Shown piece after piece: positions 27,853-38,772 of a DNA stretch of 64,000 bases (its first letter is position 1; every line of letters begins with the position of its first letter). The position numbers were made by a program, and so were the translations under genes. Source of the stretch: Mycolicibacterium sp. S2-37 (lineage in GTDB: Bacteria; Actinomycetota; Actinomycetes; Mycobacteriales; Mycobacteriaceae); contig NZ_JAFEVR010000006.1 of assembly GCF_017352375.1 (NCBI RefSeq), forward strand, positions 62,001 through 126,000, given 5' to 3'. The notes under the pieces are model-generated. The model worked only from the letters and a program-made list of their open reading frames with translations, made no database searches and was not told where the DNA came from.

Positions 27853-29862
27853 ATGAGCACGGTCGCCGAGAAGGCGCGCAGCAGCCGCCGGACCGCGCCG
27901 GTGTGGCCGGTGCTGTTCGGGGTCGCGGTGCTGGCCGGCGCGACCGCTGCCGGCATCGGGGCGCTCGCGCTGGCCGACGCGCTGACCGCCACCGGGCTGC
28001 CCGATCCAGGACCGGTCACCACCTACGGCCTGCCGTTTGTGCGGGCGGCGGGTGAGATCGCCGCCGTCGTCGCCGTCGGAGCGTTCCTGTGCGCCGCCTT
28101 CCTGGTGCCGCCGCAATCCACCGGCGTCCTCGATGCATCGGGTTACCGGGCGTTGCGGCTGGGCACCGTGGCCTCGGCGGTGTGGACGGTGTGCGCGGTC
28201 CTGCTCGTGCCGCTGACCGTCTCCGACGTCTCCGGTCAGCCGCTGGGCGACCACCTCGATCCACTGGAAATCTGGTCGGTGGCCAGCCTGGTCGACATCG
28301 CGGGGGCCTGGCGGTGGACAGCGCTGCTCGCCGCGGTGGTGACGCTGGTCAGCCTTCCGGTGCTGCGCTGGGCATGGACGCCGCTGCTGGTGGCCGGCTC
28401 ACTGGTGACGCTGATGCCGCTCGCGCTGACCGGCCACTCGTCCTCCGGCGGAGACCACGATCTGGCCACCAACAGCCTGGTCGTCCACCTGGTGGCGGGT
28501 GCACTGTGGGCCGGTGGGCTGTTGGCGCTGCTCGCGCTCACGTTGCGTCGAGGCGCGCACGCGGATGTGGCGGCGCGCCGCTTCTCGGCGATCGCGCTGT
28601 GGTGCTTCGTGGCCATGGCGCTCAGCGGTGCGATCAACGCCCTGGTGCGGATCACCCCCGCCGACCTGGTGCAGACCGACTACGGCCGGCTGGTGCTCAT
28701 CAAGGCCGTGGCCCTGGTGGTGCTCGGCGTGCTGGGTTGGCAGCAGCGCCGCCGCGGAGTGGTCGCGCTGCAGGCCGATCCGGACGCACGGGGGCCGCTG
28801 ATGCGGCTCGCACTGATGGAGGCCGTGCTGTTCGGCGTGACGTTCGGTGTCGCAGTCGGTCTGGGTCGGACCCCACCACCGCCGCCGGGCAGTGAGCCGA
28901 GTCCGGTCGAGGTGGCCGTCGGCTACGGTCTCGACGGTCCGCCGACCGTCGCCCGGCTGCTCTTCGACTGGCGGTTCGACCTGATCCTCGGCACCGCGGC
29001 GATCGTGCTGGCGCTGGTCTATCTGCTGGGTGTACGGCGGCTGCGCCGCCGGGGCGACGCCTGGCCGGCCGGACGGACGCTGGCCTGGCTGCTGGGTTGC
29101 GCGGCGCTGCTGATCACGACGTCCTCCGGGCTCGGGCGGTACATGCCGGCCATGTTCAGCGTGCACATGGTCGCCCATATGCTGCTGTCGATGCTGGTGC
29201 CGGTCCTGCTGGTGCTCGGCGCCCCCGTGACGCTCGCGCTACGCGCACTGCCGACGGCGGGGCGCGGCCAGCCCCCCGGCCCGCGGGAATGGCTGCTCGC
29301 CGCCCTGCACTCCAGGGTCTCGAAGTTCCTGACCCATCCGATCGTGGCGCTGGTGCTGTTCGTCGCCGGGTTCTACGGGCTCTACTTCGGCGGCATCTTC
29401 GATGCGGCGGTCAACGACCACGCCGCCCACGTGCTGATGAACGTGCACTTCCTGCTCAGTGGCTATCTCTTCTACTGGGTGGTCATCGGCGTCGACCCCA
29501 CGCCGCGGCCGGTTCCGCAGCTCGTCAAGCTCGGGATCGTGTTCGCCTCGCTGCCGTTGCATGCGTTCTTCGGCGTGGTGCTGATGGGCACCAAGTCGGT
29601 GCTCGGCGAACCGTTCTACCGGTCGTTGCAGCTGCCCTGGCACGACGATCTGCTGGCCGATCAGAAACTCGGCGGCGCGATCGCCTGGGCGGCCGGCGAG
29701 GTGCCGCTGGTGCTGGTGCTCATCGCCCTGCTCATCCAGTGGCGACGCAGCGATCAGCGCACGGCCAAGCGGCTGGACCGCGCCGCCGACCGGGACGAGG
29801 ACGCCGACCTCAACGCCTACAACGCGATGCTCGCCGAACTCGGGCGCCGGGACGGTCGCTGA
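27853..29862 (+). CDS. CopD/CtaG-type polytopic membrane protein (Rv0102-like)
   Basis: A 669-aa integral membrane protein with about 14-16 helices. The N-terminal half resembles CopD copper-resistance domains (HLVAGALWAGGLLALLAL with a conserved His). The C-terminal half resembles caa3-type CtaG (SVHMVAHMLLSMLVPVLLVLGAP, DHAAHVLMNVHFLLSGYLFYW and PLHAFFGVVLM, rich in membrane His). This suggests copper delivery to cytochrome oxidase. ATG 27853 is preferred because an upstream GTG at 27823 has no ribosome site. It lies 43 bases after plsB2 but is functionally distinct. Its 3' neighbour is an ssb paralogue. Confidence 0.85.
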   Translation: MSTVAEKARSSRRTAPVWPVLFGVAVLAGATAAGIGALALADALTATGLPDPGPVTTYGLPFVRAAGEIAAVVAVGAFLCAAFLVPPQSTGVLDASGYRALRLGTVASAVWTVCAVLLVPLTVSDVSGQPLGDHLDPLEIWSVASLVDIAGAWRWTALLAAVVTLVSLPVLRWAWTPLLVAGSLVTLMPLALTGHSSSGGDHDLATNSLVVHLVAGALWAGGLLALLALTLRRGAHADVAARRFSAIALWCFVAMALSGAINALVRITPADLVQTDYGRLVLIKAVALVVLGVLGWQQRRRGVVALQADPDARGPLMRLALMEAVLFGVTFGVAVGLGRTPPPPPGSEPSPVEVAVGYGLDGPPTVARLLFDWRFDLILGTAAIVLALVYLLGVRRLRRRGDAWPAGRTLAWLLGCAALLITTSSGLGRYMPAMFSVHMVAHMLLSMLVPVLLVLGAPVTLALRALPTAGRGQPPGPREWLLAALHSRVSKFLTHPIVALVLFVAGFYGLYFGGIFDAAVNDHAAHVLMNVHFLLSGYLFYWVVIGVDPTPRPVPQLVKLGIVFASLPLHAFFGVVLMGTKSVLGEPFYRSLQLPWHDDLLADQKLGGAIAWAAGEVPLVLVLIALLIQWRRSDQRTAKRLDRAADRDEDADLNAYNAMLAELGRRDGR

Positions 29863-29868
29863 CCGCGG

Positions 29869-29895
29869 TTATCCCCAGAGCCGCATTCGTCCACA
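29869..29895 (+). promoter_or_regulatory. Two DnaA-box-like nonamers upstream of the ssb paralogue
   Basis: TTATCCCCA at 29869-29877 and TCGTCCACA at 29887-29895, each one mismatch from a DnaA box (TTATCCACA or TTGTCCACA), same orientation, 18 bases apart, 105 bases before the ssb-like start codon. It may be a regulatory site or chance. Confidence 0.35.
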
Positions 29896-30000
29896 GCCGC
29901 CGGTGTGGTCGCCTCGTCCGCCACCCCGATGTCGGCGGCGACCCGGTCAATGGAGCCACCGGCGGGTGACGTCGGATCCCGGCAGAGACGAGGAGACGCC

Positions 30001-30474
30001 ATGTTCGAGACCAACATCAGCATCGTGGGCAACATCGTGAACCACCCCATCCGGCAGCGGGTCGGTGAGCAGGAGGTGATCAGGTTCCGCCTGGCAAGCA
30101 ACTCGCGGCGACGCACCCCCGACGGCAGCTGGGAGCCGGGGAACACGCTGTTCGTCAGCGTCAGCTGCTGGGGCAAGCTGGTCACCGGTGTCGGTGCATC
30201 GCTGGTCAAAGGCGACGCGGTCATCGTGGTCGGCCAGGTGTACACCAGCGAATACGACGACCGCGAAGGCGTGCGCCGGTCCTCGGTGGAGGTCCGCGCC
30301 ACCGCGGTGGGCCCGGATCTGAGCCGGTGCGTGGCGCGGATCGAGACCCTGCGGCCGTCCGGCGCCCAGGCCGGCGACGACCAGCCGGCCCAGGAGGAAG
30401 CCGAAGGCGCCGGCGACGACGAGTCCACTTCTGACGGCGCCGAGGACGCCGAGGCGCTGCCACTGAGCGCCTGA
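30001..30474 (+). CDS. ssbB: Single-stranded DNA-binding protein paralogue (Rv2478c-like)
   Basis: A 157-aa protein with one OB fold at residues about 1-110: MFETNISIVGNIVNHPIRQR, VIRFRLASNSRRRTPDGSW, FVSVSCWGKLV and GDAVIVVGQVYTSEY. An acidic disordered tail rich in Glu/Asp/Ala follows. The tail does not end in the D-D-x-P-F tip of the main SSB, so it is the second, non-essential mycobacterial SSB rather than the replication SSB. GAGGAG precedes ATG 30001. It could serve in recombination or stress; this is not shown by the sequence. ettA follows 72 bases downstream on the same strand. Confidence 0.85.
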   Translation: MFETNISIVGNIVNHPIRQRVGEQEVIRFRLASNSRRRTPDGSWEPGNTLFVSVSCWGKLVTGVGASLVKGDAVIVVGQVYTSEYDDREGVRRSSVEVRATAVGPDLSRCVARIETLRPSGAQAGDDQPAQEEAEGAGDDESTSDGAEDAEALPLSA

Positions 30475-30546
30475 CGCGATCCGGCCGCGCCTAGGATGGG
30501 GCCCGCGGCACGACAGAGACGCTTTGAGAAAGGCAACACCACGGCT

Positions 30547-32220
30547 ATGGCCGAATTCATCTACACGATGCGCAAGGTCCGCAAGGCGCACGGCGACAAG
30601 GTCATCCTCGATGACGTCAATCTGAACTTCCTCCCGGGCGCGAAGATCGGCGTGGTCGGCCCCAACGGGGCGGGTAAGTCGAGCGTCTTGCGGATCATGG
30701 CCGGCCTGGACCAGCCGAACAACGGCGACGCGTACCTGGCGCCCGGCGCCTCGGTCGGCATCCTCATGCAGGAGCCCAAGCTCGACGAGACCAAGACCGT
30801 CCGCGAGAACGTCGAGGACGGCGTGCCGATCAAGGCCAAGCTCAACCGGTACAACGAGGTCGCCGAGCTGATGGCGACCGACTACACCGACGAGCTGATG
30901 GAGGAGATGGGCACGCTTCAGGAGGAGCTCGACGCCGCCGACGCGTGGGACATCGACTCCCAGCTCGAACAGGCGATGGACGCGCTGCGCTGCCCGCCGC
31001 CCGACGAGCCCGTCACCCACCTCTCCGGCGGGGAGAAGCGTCGCGTCGCGCTGTGCAAGCTGCTGCTGAGCAAGCCGGACCTGCTCCTGCTCGACGAGCC
31101 GACCAACCACCTGGACGCGGAGAGCGTGCTGTGGCTGGAGAACCACCTCGCCGCCTACAAGGGCGCCATCCTGGCGGTCACCCACGACCGGTACTTCCTC
31201 GACAACGTCGCGGAGTGGATCCTCGAACTCGACCGCGGTCGCGCCTACCCCTACGAGGGCAACTACTCCACGTATCTGGAGAAGAAGGCCGAGCGCATCG
31301 CGGTACAGGGCCGCAAGGACGCCAAGCTCCACAAGCGGCTGCAGGAGGAGCTCGCCTGGGTGCGGTCGGGCGCCAAGGCCCGGCAGGCCAAGAACAAGGC
31401 CCGCCTCGGTCGCTACGAGGAGATGGCCGCCGAAGCCGAGAAGTCGCGCAAGCTCGACTTCGAGGAGATCCAGATCCCGACCCCGCCCCGGCTGGGCAAC
31501 GTCGTCGTGGAGGTCGAACACCTCGACAAGGGTTTCGAGGGGCGCACCCTGATCAAGGACCTCTCGTTCACGCTGCCGCGGAACGGCATCGTCGGGGTGA
31601 TCGGTCCCAACGGCGTCGGTAAGACGACGCTGTTCAAGACCATCGTCGGCCTCGAGCAGCCGGACAGCGGCATCGTCCGGGTCGGCGAGACGGTCAAGCT
31701 GAGCTATGTCGACCAGAACCGGGCGGGCATCGACCCCAAGAAGAACGTGTGGCAGGTCGTCTCGGACGGCCTCGACTACATCGAGGTCGGCCAGAACGAG
31801 ATCCCCTCGCGGGCCTACGTGTCGGCGTTCGGCTTCAAGGGACCGGATCAGCAGAAGCCGGCGGGCGTGCTCTCCGGTGGTGAGCGCAACCGGCTCAATC
31901 TCGCGCTCACCCTGAAAGAGGGCGGCAACCTCATCCTGCTCGACGAGCCGACCAACGACCTGGACGTGGAGACACTGTCGTCGCTGGAGAACGCGCTGGA
32001 GCAATTCCCCGGCTGCGCGGTGGTGATCTCGCACGACCGCTGGTTCCTCGACCGCACCTGCACGCACATCCTGGCGTGGGAGGGCGACGACGACAACGAA
32101 GCCAAATGGTTCTGGTTCGAAGGCAACTTCGGCGCCTACGAGGAGAACAAAGTGCAACGACTCGGTGTCGATGCCGCCCGCCCGCACAGGGTCACACACC
32201 GCCGCCTGACGCGCGACTAA
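30547..32220 (+). CDS. ettA: Energy-dependent translational throttle ABC-F protein
   Basis: A 557-aa ABC-F ATPase with two nucleotide-binding domains and no membrane segment. Walker A motifs are GPNGAGKSS (about residue 39) and GPNGVGKTT (about 355). Signatures LSGGE occur twice and Walker B reads [12 protein letters not shown] and [12 protein letters not shown]. The linker between domains is long, charged and basic ([22 protein letters not shown]), as in EttA. The family binds the ribosomal E site and gates the first elongation step by energy state. ATG 30547 is in frame with the conserved [13 protein letters not shown] start. Confidence 0.92.
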   Translation: MAEFIYTMRKVRKAHGDKVILDDVNLNFLPGAKIGVVGPNGAGKSSVLRIMAGLDQPNNGDAYLAPGASVGILMQEPKLDETKTVRENVEDGVPIKAKLNRYNEVAELMATDYTDELMEEMGTLQEELDAADAWDIDSQLEQAMDALRCPPPDEPVTHLSGGEKRRVALCKLLLSKPDLLLLDEPTNHLDAESVLWLENHLAAYKGAILAVTHDRYFLDNVAEWILELDRGRAYPYEGNYSTYLEKKAERIAVQGRKDAKLHKRLQEELAWVRSGAKARQAKNKARLGRYEEMAAEAEKSRKLDFEEIQIPTPPRLGNVVVEVEHLDKGFEGRTLIKDLSFTLPRNGIVGVIGPNGVGKTTLFKTIVGLEQPDSGIVRVGETVKLSYVDQNRAGIDPKKNVWQVVSDGLDYIEVGQNEIPSRAYVSAFGFKGPDQQKPAGVLSGGERNRLNLALTLKEGGNLILLDEPTNDLDVETLSSLENALEQFPGCAVVISHDRWFLDRTCTHILAWEGDDDNEAKWFWFEGNFGAYEENKVQRLGVDAARPHRVTHRRLTRD

Positions 32221-32317
32221 GGTCGCATCTGCGTGCCACGGCGCCGACCGTGATCTCTCGGCGGCGTTGGCGTCCAACGACGGACCGGCACGCAGGTGTG
32301 AGTCAGGAGTGGTGCGC

Positions 32318-35300
32318 ATGACGGCAAGCAGCGCCGGCACCGACGAGTTGACCCGGGCTTACCGGGCGACCTATCGCGGACCCCACGGCGACGGGGCAGC
32401 CGTCCACGCGGCCGGCGAGTCTGCGGAGTCGTCGGAGCACACGTCGGTATCGGCAGAGTTGATCCGGGCTCACCGCCGCCTGGGGCAGCGCAGGCGGAAC
32501 GGCGAGACGCTCGTGCAGCGCTACGACGCCGACGACCCGGACGGCTTCGGACCGGCGCTGCAGATCGTGACCGAGCACGGGCCGATGTTGATCGACTCGA
32601 TCACCGTGCTGCTGCACCGCCTCGGCGTCGCGTACCGCGCGATCATGAACCCGGTGTTCCATGTGCGCCGCGACGAGGGCGGAGACGTACAGGAGATTCG
32701 CCCCGACAGCGGCGGCGACGGGATCGACGAGGCGTGGATTCACATCGAGCTGTCCCGGTCCGCCGACCGTCACGCCATCGAGAAGGTCGAGAGGCTGCTG
32801 GCGCCGATCCTGGCTGATGCCCGCCAGATCGTCCGTGACGGGGACGCGATGATCGCCACCATGCAGTCGCTGGCCGACGACCTCGACACCGACGAACAGC
32901 GCTTCCCCACCCCGGACCGTAAAGACGTCGCGGCGCTGCTGCGCTGGCTGGCCGACGGGCACTTCGTGCTGCTGGGCTGTCAGCGCTGCCCGGTGGACCA
33001 CGGCACATCCTCGGTGCAGCCGGACAGCCGCCTCGGGGCCCTGCGCCTGCGCGAGGACGTTCTGCCGCCGCTGACCAGTGACGGCGAGCTGCTGACGCTG
33101 GCGCAGGCGACGATCCCGAGCTACCTGCGCTACGGCACCTATCCGTACATCATCGTGATCCGGGAACAGTCCGGCGACGGGGACGTCATCGAGCACCGCT
33201 TCGTCGGACTGTTCACCGTGGCCGCCATGAACGCCAACGTGCTCGACATCCCGCTGATCTGCGGGCGCGTCCACGACGCCCTGCAGATGGCCCGGCGTGA
33301 TCCCAGCCACCCCGAACAGCTGCTGCTGGACATCATCCAGACCATTCCCCGCCCAGAGCTGTTCGCGCTGCGCGCCGAGGACGTGCTCGAGATGGCCATG
33401 GCGGTCGTCGACCTCGGATCTCGCAGGCGCGCACTGCTGTTCATGCGCGCGGACAGCCTCGCCCACTTCGTCTCGTGCCTGGTGTATCTGCCTCGCGACC
33501 GGTACACCACCGCGGTGCGGCTGCAGATGCAGGACATCCTGGTGCGTGAACTCGGCGGGGAGAGCATCGACTACTCGGCCCGTGTCAGCGAATCTCCCTG
33601 GGCGGTAGTCCATTTCACCGTCAGGCTGCCCGAAGGGTCGCGTCCGGGCGATGTCGACGTATCCCAGGTCAACGAGGACCGTATCCAGCGGCTGCTCACC
33701 GAGGCTGCCCGCACCTGGGGTGATCGGCTGCTCGGCGCCGTCGACGCCGGAACGCTGGGTCAGGGCGTCGCCGAACACTACGCCGTGGCCTTCCCCGAGG
33801 ACTACAAGCAGGCGGTCTCGCCGCAGGACGCCATCGCCGACATCTCGATCGTCGAAGCGCTGCAGGATGATTCGGTCAAGCTGGTGTTCGCCGAAGGTGG
33901 TGACGACCGCGTCGGCCAGCTCACGTGGTATCTGGGCGGCCGATCGGCGTCGCTGAGTCAGCTGTTGCCGATGCTGCAGTCCATGGGCGTCGTGGTGCTC
34001 GAGGAGCGGCCGTTCACGGTGACCCGCCCCGACGGCCTGGCGGTCTGGATATACCGGTTCAACATCTCACCGCACCGCACCATGCCGGGCGCCTCGGAAG
34101 ACGAATCCGAGCGCGCGGCGACCGCCGAGCGGTTCGCCGACGCCGTGACGGCCATCTGGCACGGACGAATGGAGATCGACCGGTTCAACGAGCTCGTGCT
34201 GCGCGCCGGCCTGACGTGGCCCCAGGTGACGGTGCTGCGGGCCTATGCCAAGTACCTGCGCCAAGCCGGATTCCCCTACAGCCAGTCGCACATCGAGTCC
34301 GTCGTCAACGACAACCCCACAACCGCGGCGTCGCTGATCGAGCTCTTCGAGTCCTTGTTCGATCCGGCGGTCGACCCGTCGGAGGGAAGCCAGCGCCGCA
34401 GCGCGCAGGACGCCGCCGCGGCGGTGGCCGCCGACATCGACGCCCTGGTCAGCCTGGACACCGACCGGGTGCTGCGGGCGTTCGCGTCGATGATCCAGGC
34501 GACGCTGCGCACCAACTACTTCGTCACCCGCGAGGAGTCGGCCCGCGCCCGCAACGTGCTGTCGATCAAACTCGATCCCGGGTTGATCGACGAGCTACCA
34601 CTGCCCAGGCCGAGATTCGAGATCTTCGTCTACTCACCCCGCGTGGAGGGCGTACACCTGCGGTTCGGCTACGTCGCCCGCGGTGGCTTGCGATGGTCGG
34701 ACCGTCGGGAGGACTTTCGCACCGAGATCCTCGGTCTGGTGAAAGCGCAGGCGGTCAAGAACGCCGTCATCGTTCCTGTCGGCGCCAAGGGCGGGTTCGT
34801 CGTCAAGGATCCGCCGGTGCCCAGCGGTGACGCCGCCGCCGACCGAGACGCGCAGCGCGCGGAGGGCGTGGCCTGCTACAAGCTGTTCATCAGCGGTCTG
34901 CTCGACGTCACCGACAACGTGGACAAGGCCACCGGCGAGGTCACGCCGCCGCCCGGTGTGGTGCGCCGGGACGAAGACGACGCTTACCTGGTGGTCGCCG
35001 CCGACAAGGGCACCGCCACCTTCTCCGACATCGCCAACGAGGTCGCCCTGTCCTACGGCTTCTGGCTCGGCGACGCGTTCGCCTCGGGCGGTTCGGTGGG
35101 TTACGACCACAAGGCCATGGGGATCACGGCCAAGGGCGCCTGGGAGTCGGTCAAGCGTCACTTCCGGGAGATGGGTGTCGACACCCAGACCGAGGACTTC
35201 ACCGTCGTCGGCATCGGCGACATGAGCGGCGACGTCTTCGGCAACGGCATGCTGCTCTCCGAACACATCCGTCTGGTGGCGGCGTTCGACCACCGGCACG

Positions 35301-37129
35301 TGTTCCTCGACCCCGACCCGGACGCGGCCTCGTCGTTCGAGGAGCGCAAACGGTTGTTCGAGCTACCGCGCTCATCCTGGGAGGACTACGACACCTCGCT
35401 GATCAGCGAGGGCGGCGGCGTGTACTCCCGGGAGGGCAAGTCGATTCCGGTCAGCCCGCAGGTGCGCGCGGTCCTGGGCCTCGACGACGACAAGGACGAG
35501 ATGACCCCGCCTGCGCTGATGAAGGCGATCCTGCGGGCCCCGGTCGACCTGTTGTGGAACGGCGGCATCGGCACGTACGTCAAGGCCGAAACCGAGTCCG
35601 ACGCCGACGTCGGGGACCGCGCCAACGATCCGATCCGGGTCAACGGAAACCAGGTCCGCGCCAAGGTGATCGGCGAGGGCGGCAACCTCGGTGTGACCTC
35701 ACGCGGTCGTATCGAATTCGACCTGGCCGGCGGCCGGATCAACACCGACGCCCTGGACAACTCCGCGGGCGTGGACTGCTCCGACCACGAGGTCAACATC
35801 AAGATCCTCATCGACTCCCTGGTCACCGCGGGGAAGGTGGACCCCGGCGAACGCACCGACCTGCTGCTGTCGATGACCGACGAGGTCGGCCGGCTGGTGC
35901 TCGCCGACAACAAGGACCAGAACGACCTGATGGGCACCAGCCGCGCCAACGCGGCCAGCCTGCTGCCGGTACACGCGCGGATGATCCGCGCGTTCGTCAG
36001 CGAGCGCGGACTCAACCGTGAACTGGAGGCCCTGCCGGCCGACAAAGAGATCCGCAGGCGCCTCGATGCCGGAATCGGGCTCACCTCACCGGAACTCGCG
36101 ACGTTGATGGCGCACGTCAAACTCGCGCTCAAGGACGATCTGCTGGCCAGCGACCTGCCCGACCAGGAGGCGTTCGCCGCGCGGCTGCCCAGGTACTTCC
36201 CGTCCACCCTGCGGGAGAAGTTCGGCGCCGACACCCGCTCGCATCAGCTGCGCCGCGAGATCGTCACCACGATGCTGGTCAACGACCTCGTCGACACCAG
36301 CGGCATCACCTACGCCTACCGGGTCACCGAGGACGTCGGGGTCGGGCCGGTGGACGCCGTCCGCAGCTTCGTCGCGGTCAACGCGATCTTCGGCGTCGGT
36401 GACATCTGGCGCCAGATCCGCGATGCCAGCGAACGCAACAGACTGCCCGTGGCCATCAGTGACCGGATGACACTCGACCTGCGCCGTCTCATCGACCGCG
36501 CCTCCCGGTGGCTGCTGAACTACCGTCCGCAACCGCTGGCCGTCGGCGCGGAGATCAATCGCTTCGCCGAGAAGGTCGCCGAGCTGACGCCGCGGATGTC
36601 GGAGTGGCTGCGCGGTGATGACGAGGCCATCGTCGACAAGGAGGCCGGCGAGTTCGCCAATCACGGTGCGCCCAAGGACCTGGCGTACATGGTGGCCACC
36701 GGCCTCTACCGGTTCAGCCTGCTCGACATCATCGACATCGCCGATATCGACGACCGCGATCCGGCCGAGGTGGCCGACACCTACTTCGCGTTGATGGACC
36801 ACCTCAACACCGACAGCTTGCTGACCGCGGTATCGCAGTTGCCGCGCGGTGACAGGTGGCACTCGCTGGCGCGGTTGGCGATTCGCGACGACATCTACGG
36901 GTCACTGCGGTCGCTGTGCTTCGATGTGCTGGCGGCGGGGGAGCCGGGCGAGACCGGCGAGCAGAAGATCGAGGAATGGGAGCACACCAACGGCTCCCGG
37001 GCGTCGCGGGCCCGCCGCACGCTGACCGAGATCTACCAGGACGGCGAACGCGATCTGGCGACGCTGTCGGTGGCGGCGCGCCAGATCCGCAGCATGACAC
37101 GAACGAGTGGAACGGGGTCTTCCGGGTGA
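32318..37129 (+). CDS. gdh: Large NAD-specific glutamate dehydrogenase
   Basis: A 1603-aa L-180-type NAD-glutamate dehydrogenase, close in length to M. tuberculosis Rv2476c. The long N-terminal regulatory region is followed by the catalytic domain ([35 protein letters not shown]) and the NAD-binding part ([17 protein letters not shown]). It oxidises glutamate to 2-oxoglutarate and ammonia. The family is inhibited by the FHA protein GarA under PknG control in mycobacteria. ATG 32318 has AGGAG 8 bases upstream; a longer frame from 32267 lacks support. GTG of the thioesterase gene overlaps its stop. Confidence 0.93.
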   Translation: MTASSAGTDELTRAYRATYRGPHGDGAAVHAAGESAESSEHTSVSAELIRAHRRLGQRRRNGETLVQRYDADDPDGFGPALQIVTEHGPMLIDSITVLLHRLGVAYRAIMNPVFHVRRDEGGDVQEIRPDSGGDGIDEAWIHIELSRSADRHAIEKVERLLAPILADARQIVRDGDAMIATMQSLADDLDTDEQRFPTPDRKDVAALLRWLADGHFVLLGCQRCPVDHGTSSVQPDSRLGALRLREDVLPPLTSDGELLTLAQATIPSYLRYGTYPYIIVIREQSGDGDVIEHRFVGLFTVAAMNANVLDIPLICGRVHDALQMARRDPSHPEQLLLDIIQTIPRPELFALRAEDVLEMAMAVVDLGSRRRALLFMRADSLAHFVSCLVYLPRDRYTTAVRLQMQDILVRELGGESIDYSARVSESPWAVVHFTVRLPEGSRPGDVDVSQVNEDRIQRLLTEAARTWGDRLLGAVDAGTLGQGVAEHYAVAFPEDYKQAVSPQDAIADISIVEALQDDSVKLVFAEGGDDRVGQLTWYLGGRSASLSQLLPMLQSMGVVVLEERPFTVTRPDGLAVWIYRFNISPHRTMPGASEDESERAATAERFADAVTAIWHGRMEIDRFNELVLRAGLTWPQVTVLRAYAKYLRQAGFPYSQSHIESVVNDNPTTAASLIELFESLFDPAVDPSEGSQRRSAQDAAAAVAADIDALVSLDTDRVLRAFASMIQATLRTNYFVTREESARARNVLSIKLDPGLIDELPLPRPRFEIFVYSPRVEGVHLRFGYVARGGLRWSDRREDFRTEILGLVKAQAVKNAVIVPVGAKGGFVVKDPPVPSGDAAADRDAQRAEGVACYKLFISGLLDVTDNVDKATGEVTPPPGVVRRDEDDAYLVVAADKGTATFSDIANEVALSYGFWLGDAFASGGSVGYDHKAMGITAKGAWESVKRHFREMGVDTQTEDFTVVGIGDMSGDVFGNGMLLSEHIRLVAAFDHRHVFLDPDPDAASSFEERKRLFELPRSSWEDYDTSLISEGGGVYSREGKSIPVSPQVRAVLGLDDDKDEMTPPALMKAILRAPVDLLWNGGIGTYVKAETESDADVGDRANDPIRVNGNQVRAKVIGEGGNLGVTSRGRIEFDLAGGRINTDALDNSAGVDCSDHEVNIKILIDSLVTAGKVDPGERTDLLLSMTDEVGRLVLADNKDQNDLMGTSRANAASLLPVHARMIRAFVSERGLNRELEALPADKEIRRRLDAGIGLTSPELATLMAHVKLALKDDLLASDLPDQEAFAARLPRYFPSTLREKFGADTRSHQLRREIVTTMLVNDLVDTSGITYAYRVTEDVGVGPVDAVRSFVAVNAIFGVGDIWRQIRDASERNRLPVAISDRMTLDLRRLIDRASRWLLNYRPQPLAVGAEINRFAEKVAELTPRMSEWLRGDDEAIVDKEAGEFANHGAPKDLAYMVATGLYRFSLLDIIDIADIDDRDPAEVADTYFALMDHLNTDSLLTAVSQLPRGDRWHSLARLAIRDDIYGSLRSLCFDVLAAGEPGETGEQKIEEWEHTNGSRASRARRTLTEIYQDGERDLATLSVAARQIRSMTRTSGTGSSG

Positions 37130-37539
37130 GCACAGGATTCGTGGCGCCGGTACACGTGCGGTGGTCCGACATCGACATGTACCAGCACATCAACCACGCC
37201 ACGATGGTCACCATCCTCGAAGAGGCCCGGATTCCGTTCCTGCTCGAGCCCTTCGGCGACGACATCATCACGATCGGTCTGCTGATCGCCGAGGTGCACA
37301 TCAGCTACAAGGGCCAGCTACGGCTGATCGATTCGCCGCTGCAGGTGACGATGTGGGCCAAGCGGGTGCGGGCCGTCGACTTCACGATCGGCTACGAGGT
37401 GCGGCCGGTCAACGCGAAGCCGGACTCCAAACCGTCGGTGATCGCCGAGACGCAGTTGGCCGCCGTGCACATCGAGGAACAGCGCCTGGTACGGCTCACC
37501 TCCGCACAACGCGAATACCTGCAGCGCTACCAGCGATGA
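37126..37539 (+). CDS. Hot-dog acyl-CoA thioesterase (Rv2475c-like)
   Basis: A 137-aa single hot-dog thioesterase of the 4HBT type. The N-terminal active-site motif [10 protein letters not shown] matches the D-x-D-x-x-x-H-x-N pattern. GTG 37126 overlaps the gdh stop (GTGA) and the 3' end overlaps the next gene by 4 bases, so the three are one transcript. The substrate is unknown. Its tight linkage to glutamate dehydrogenase is conserved in M. tuberculosis, which suggests a metabolic link not obvious from the sequence. Confidence 0.87.
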   Translation: MSTGFVAPVHVRWSDIDMYQHINHATMVTILEEARIPFLLEPFGDDIITIGLLIAEVHISYKGQLRLIDSPLQVTMWAKRVRAVDFTIGYEVRPVNAKPDSKPSVIAETQLAAVHIEEQRLVRLTSAQREYLQRYQR

Positions 37540-38195
37540 GGACGCCGGAACGCGGCATCTGGCTCGCGGACCGCAGCCACCGCGACGACCTCGCGACGTT
37601 CGCCGACCGCGCGCTACGGCTCGACGACGCGGCGGTACTGCGTCTGCGAGAACGCGGCTCCGGATCGTTGATTGCCTGGGTGTCAACGGGATTCGACGTC
37701 CTTGCGAGCCGGGTAGTGGCCGGCAGGATGCAACCTGCTGACGTGTGCGCCGGCGCCGACGCGCTCGCGGCGGGACTGGCCGCGATGGACACCTCGGGCT
37801 ACGTCGACCCCGGGTTCCCGATGGACTCCGCCTGGCGCGGGGCGTTGCCGCCCGAGACCGGATTCCTCCACCTCGACGACGTACCTGCCCGCGCCGTCCT
37901 GGACCTGGCGCAGCGCGGTGGAGCGCTGGCCCGTGAACACGGCAGCGCGCACGGCCCGCCGTCGTCGCTGATGGATCAGGAAGTGGTCGCGGTGAGTTCG
38001 GGTCAGGAGACCGTCGGCATTCCCATGCGGTGCGTGTTCGCGCTCACCGCAATGGGGTTCCTGCCGCAGACCGGCGACGTGCTGAGCAACGAGGAGATCG
38101 TGCGCGTCCGGGTGCTGCCGAGCTGGCTGCGCATCGACGCGCGCTACGGCTCGGTCTACCGTCGCCGCGGAGACCCCGCGGTGGTGCTGCGCTAG
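37536..38195 (+). CDS. Conserved protein of unknown function (Rv2474c-like)
   Basis: A 219-aa soluble protein with no signal peptide and no motif I recognise. It begins [20 protein letters not shown] and contains AVLDLAQRGGALAREHGSAHGPPSSLMDQEV in the middle. The composition is typical for a core gene. It overlaps the thioesterase gene by 4 bases (ATGA) and is the last gene of the gdh operon. Gene order matches Rv2476c-Rv2474c in M. tuberculosis. Confidence 0.8.
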   Translation: MRTPERGIWLADRSHRDDLATFADRALRLDDAAVLRLRERGSGSLIAWVSTGFDVLASRVVAGRMQPADVCAGADALAAGLAAMDTSGYVDPGFPMDSAWRGALPPETGFLHLDDVPARAVLDLAQRGGALAREHGSAHGPPSSLMDQEVVAVSSGQETVGIPMRCVFALTAMGFLPQTGDVLSNEEIVRVRVLPSWLRIDARYGSVYRRRGDPAVVLR

Positions 38196-38386
38196 ATGAT
38201 CGGGGCCGCGGCGTCGGCGGATGGCAAACGGCCGTCGTTGTAACTCCGCGCCGCATTCATGACGGGGTATTGACGTTTGGGAAAACTCTTGTGGCACTGC
38301 GACAGAGCCAGTCGCGCAACGTGTTACGAAAGCGTTGCCACGGTCGGCAACCGCGGGCCGTGTTCCCAAGAGTGAGGAATTCTGGC

Positions 38387-38716
38387 ATGAACAAGACAAG
38401 GTTCGCCACCCGCGCCGCCGCACTGACGATCGCACTGACGTTCGCCGCCGGTGTGGCCGCCGCCACGGTGGCCACCGCCGGTACGGCTTCCGCAAGCCCC
38501 CTGCGGGTAGCCCCTGCGGACGACTCCGCCGCCCGGGATGTGCTCGAGCGGCGCGCCGTCCCCCGGGATGCGCTCGATCAGCGTGCCGCTGCGCAGCGGT
38601 CCGAGGACCCTCGTTCCGCCGCGCGGTTGGCCGAGCGGCCGGTCCGTGATGTGAGGGCCGCCGATGTCCAGCAGCGTCTCACCGAGGTCCGCCGTTCCGA
38701 GGCGACCAAGCGCTGA
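38387..38716 (+). CDS. Small exported Arg/Ala-rich protein, 109 aa
   Basis: ATG 38387 follows GAGGAA. Residues 1-37 form a signal peptide (MNKTRFATRAAALTIALTFA, cleavage after ASA before SPL). The mature 72 residues are hydrophilic and Arg/Asp/Ala-rich, with a near repeat (VLERRAVPRDALDQRAAAQR), and probably helical. I recognise no family. Upstream, 38196-38386 is gene-free and holds TTGACG at 38270-38275 and an inverted repeat GCAACG (38316-38321)/CGTTGC (38333-38338), a possible operator. A strong hairpin follows the stop. Confidence 0.65.
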   Translation: MNKTRFATRAAALTIALTFAAGVAAATVATAGTASASPLRVAPADDSAARDVLERRAVPRDALDQRAAAQRSEDPRSAARLAERPVRDVRAADVQQRLTEVRRSEATKR

Positions 38717-38733
38717 CGCTCGACCGATCACGT

Positions 38734-38770
38734 ATTCGGCGGCGGCACGCCACGGCGGCCGCCGCCGAAT
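38734..38770. terminator. Bidirectional hairpin between convergent genes
   Basis: ATTCGGCGGCGG (38734-38745) and CCGCCGCCGAAT (38759-38770) form a perfect 12-bp stem with a 13-base loop, 18 bases after one stop codon and 3 bases before the other. No U-tract. Confidence 0.7.
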
Positions 38771-38772
38771 CC

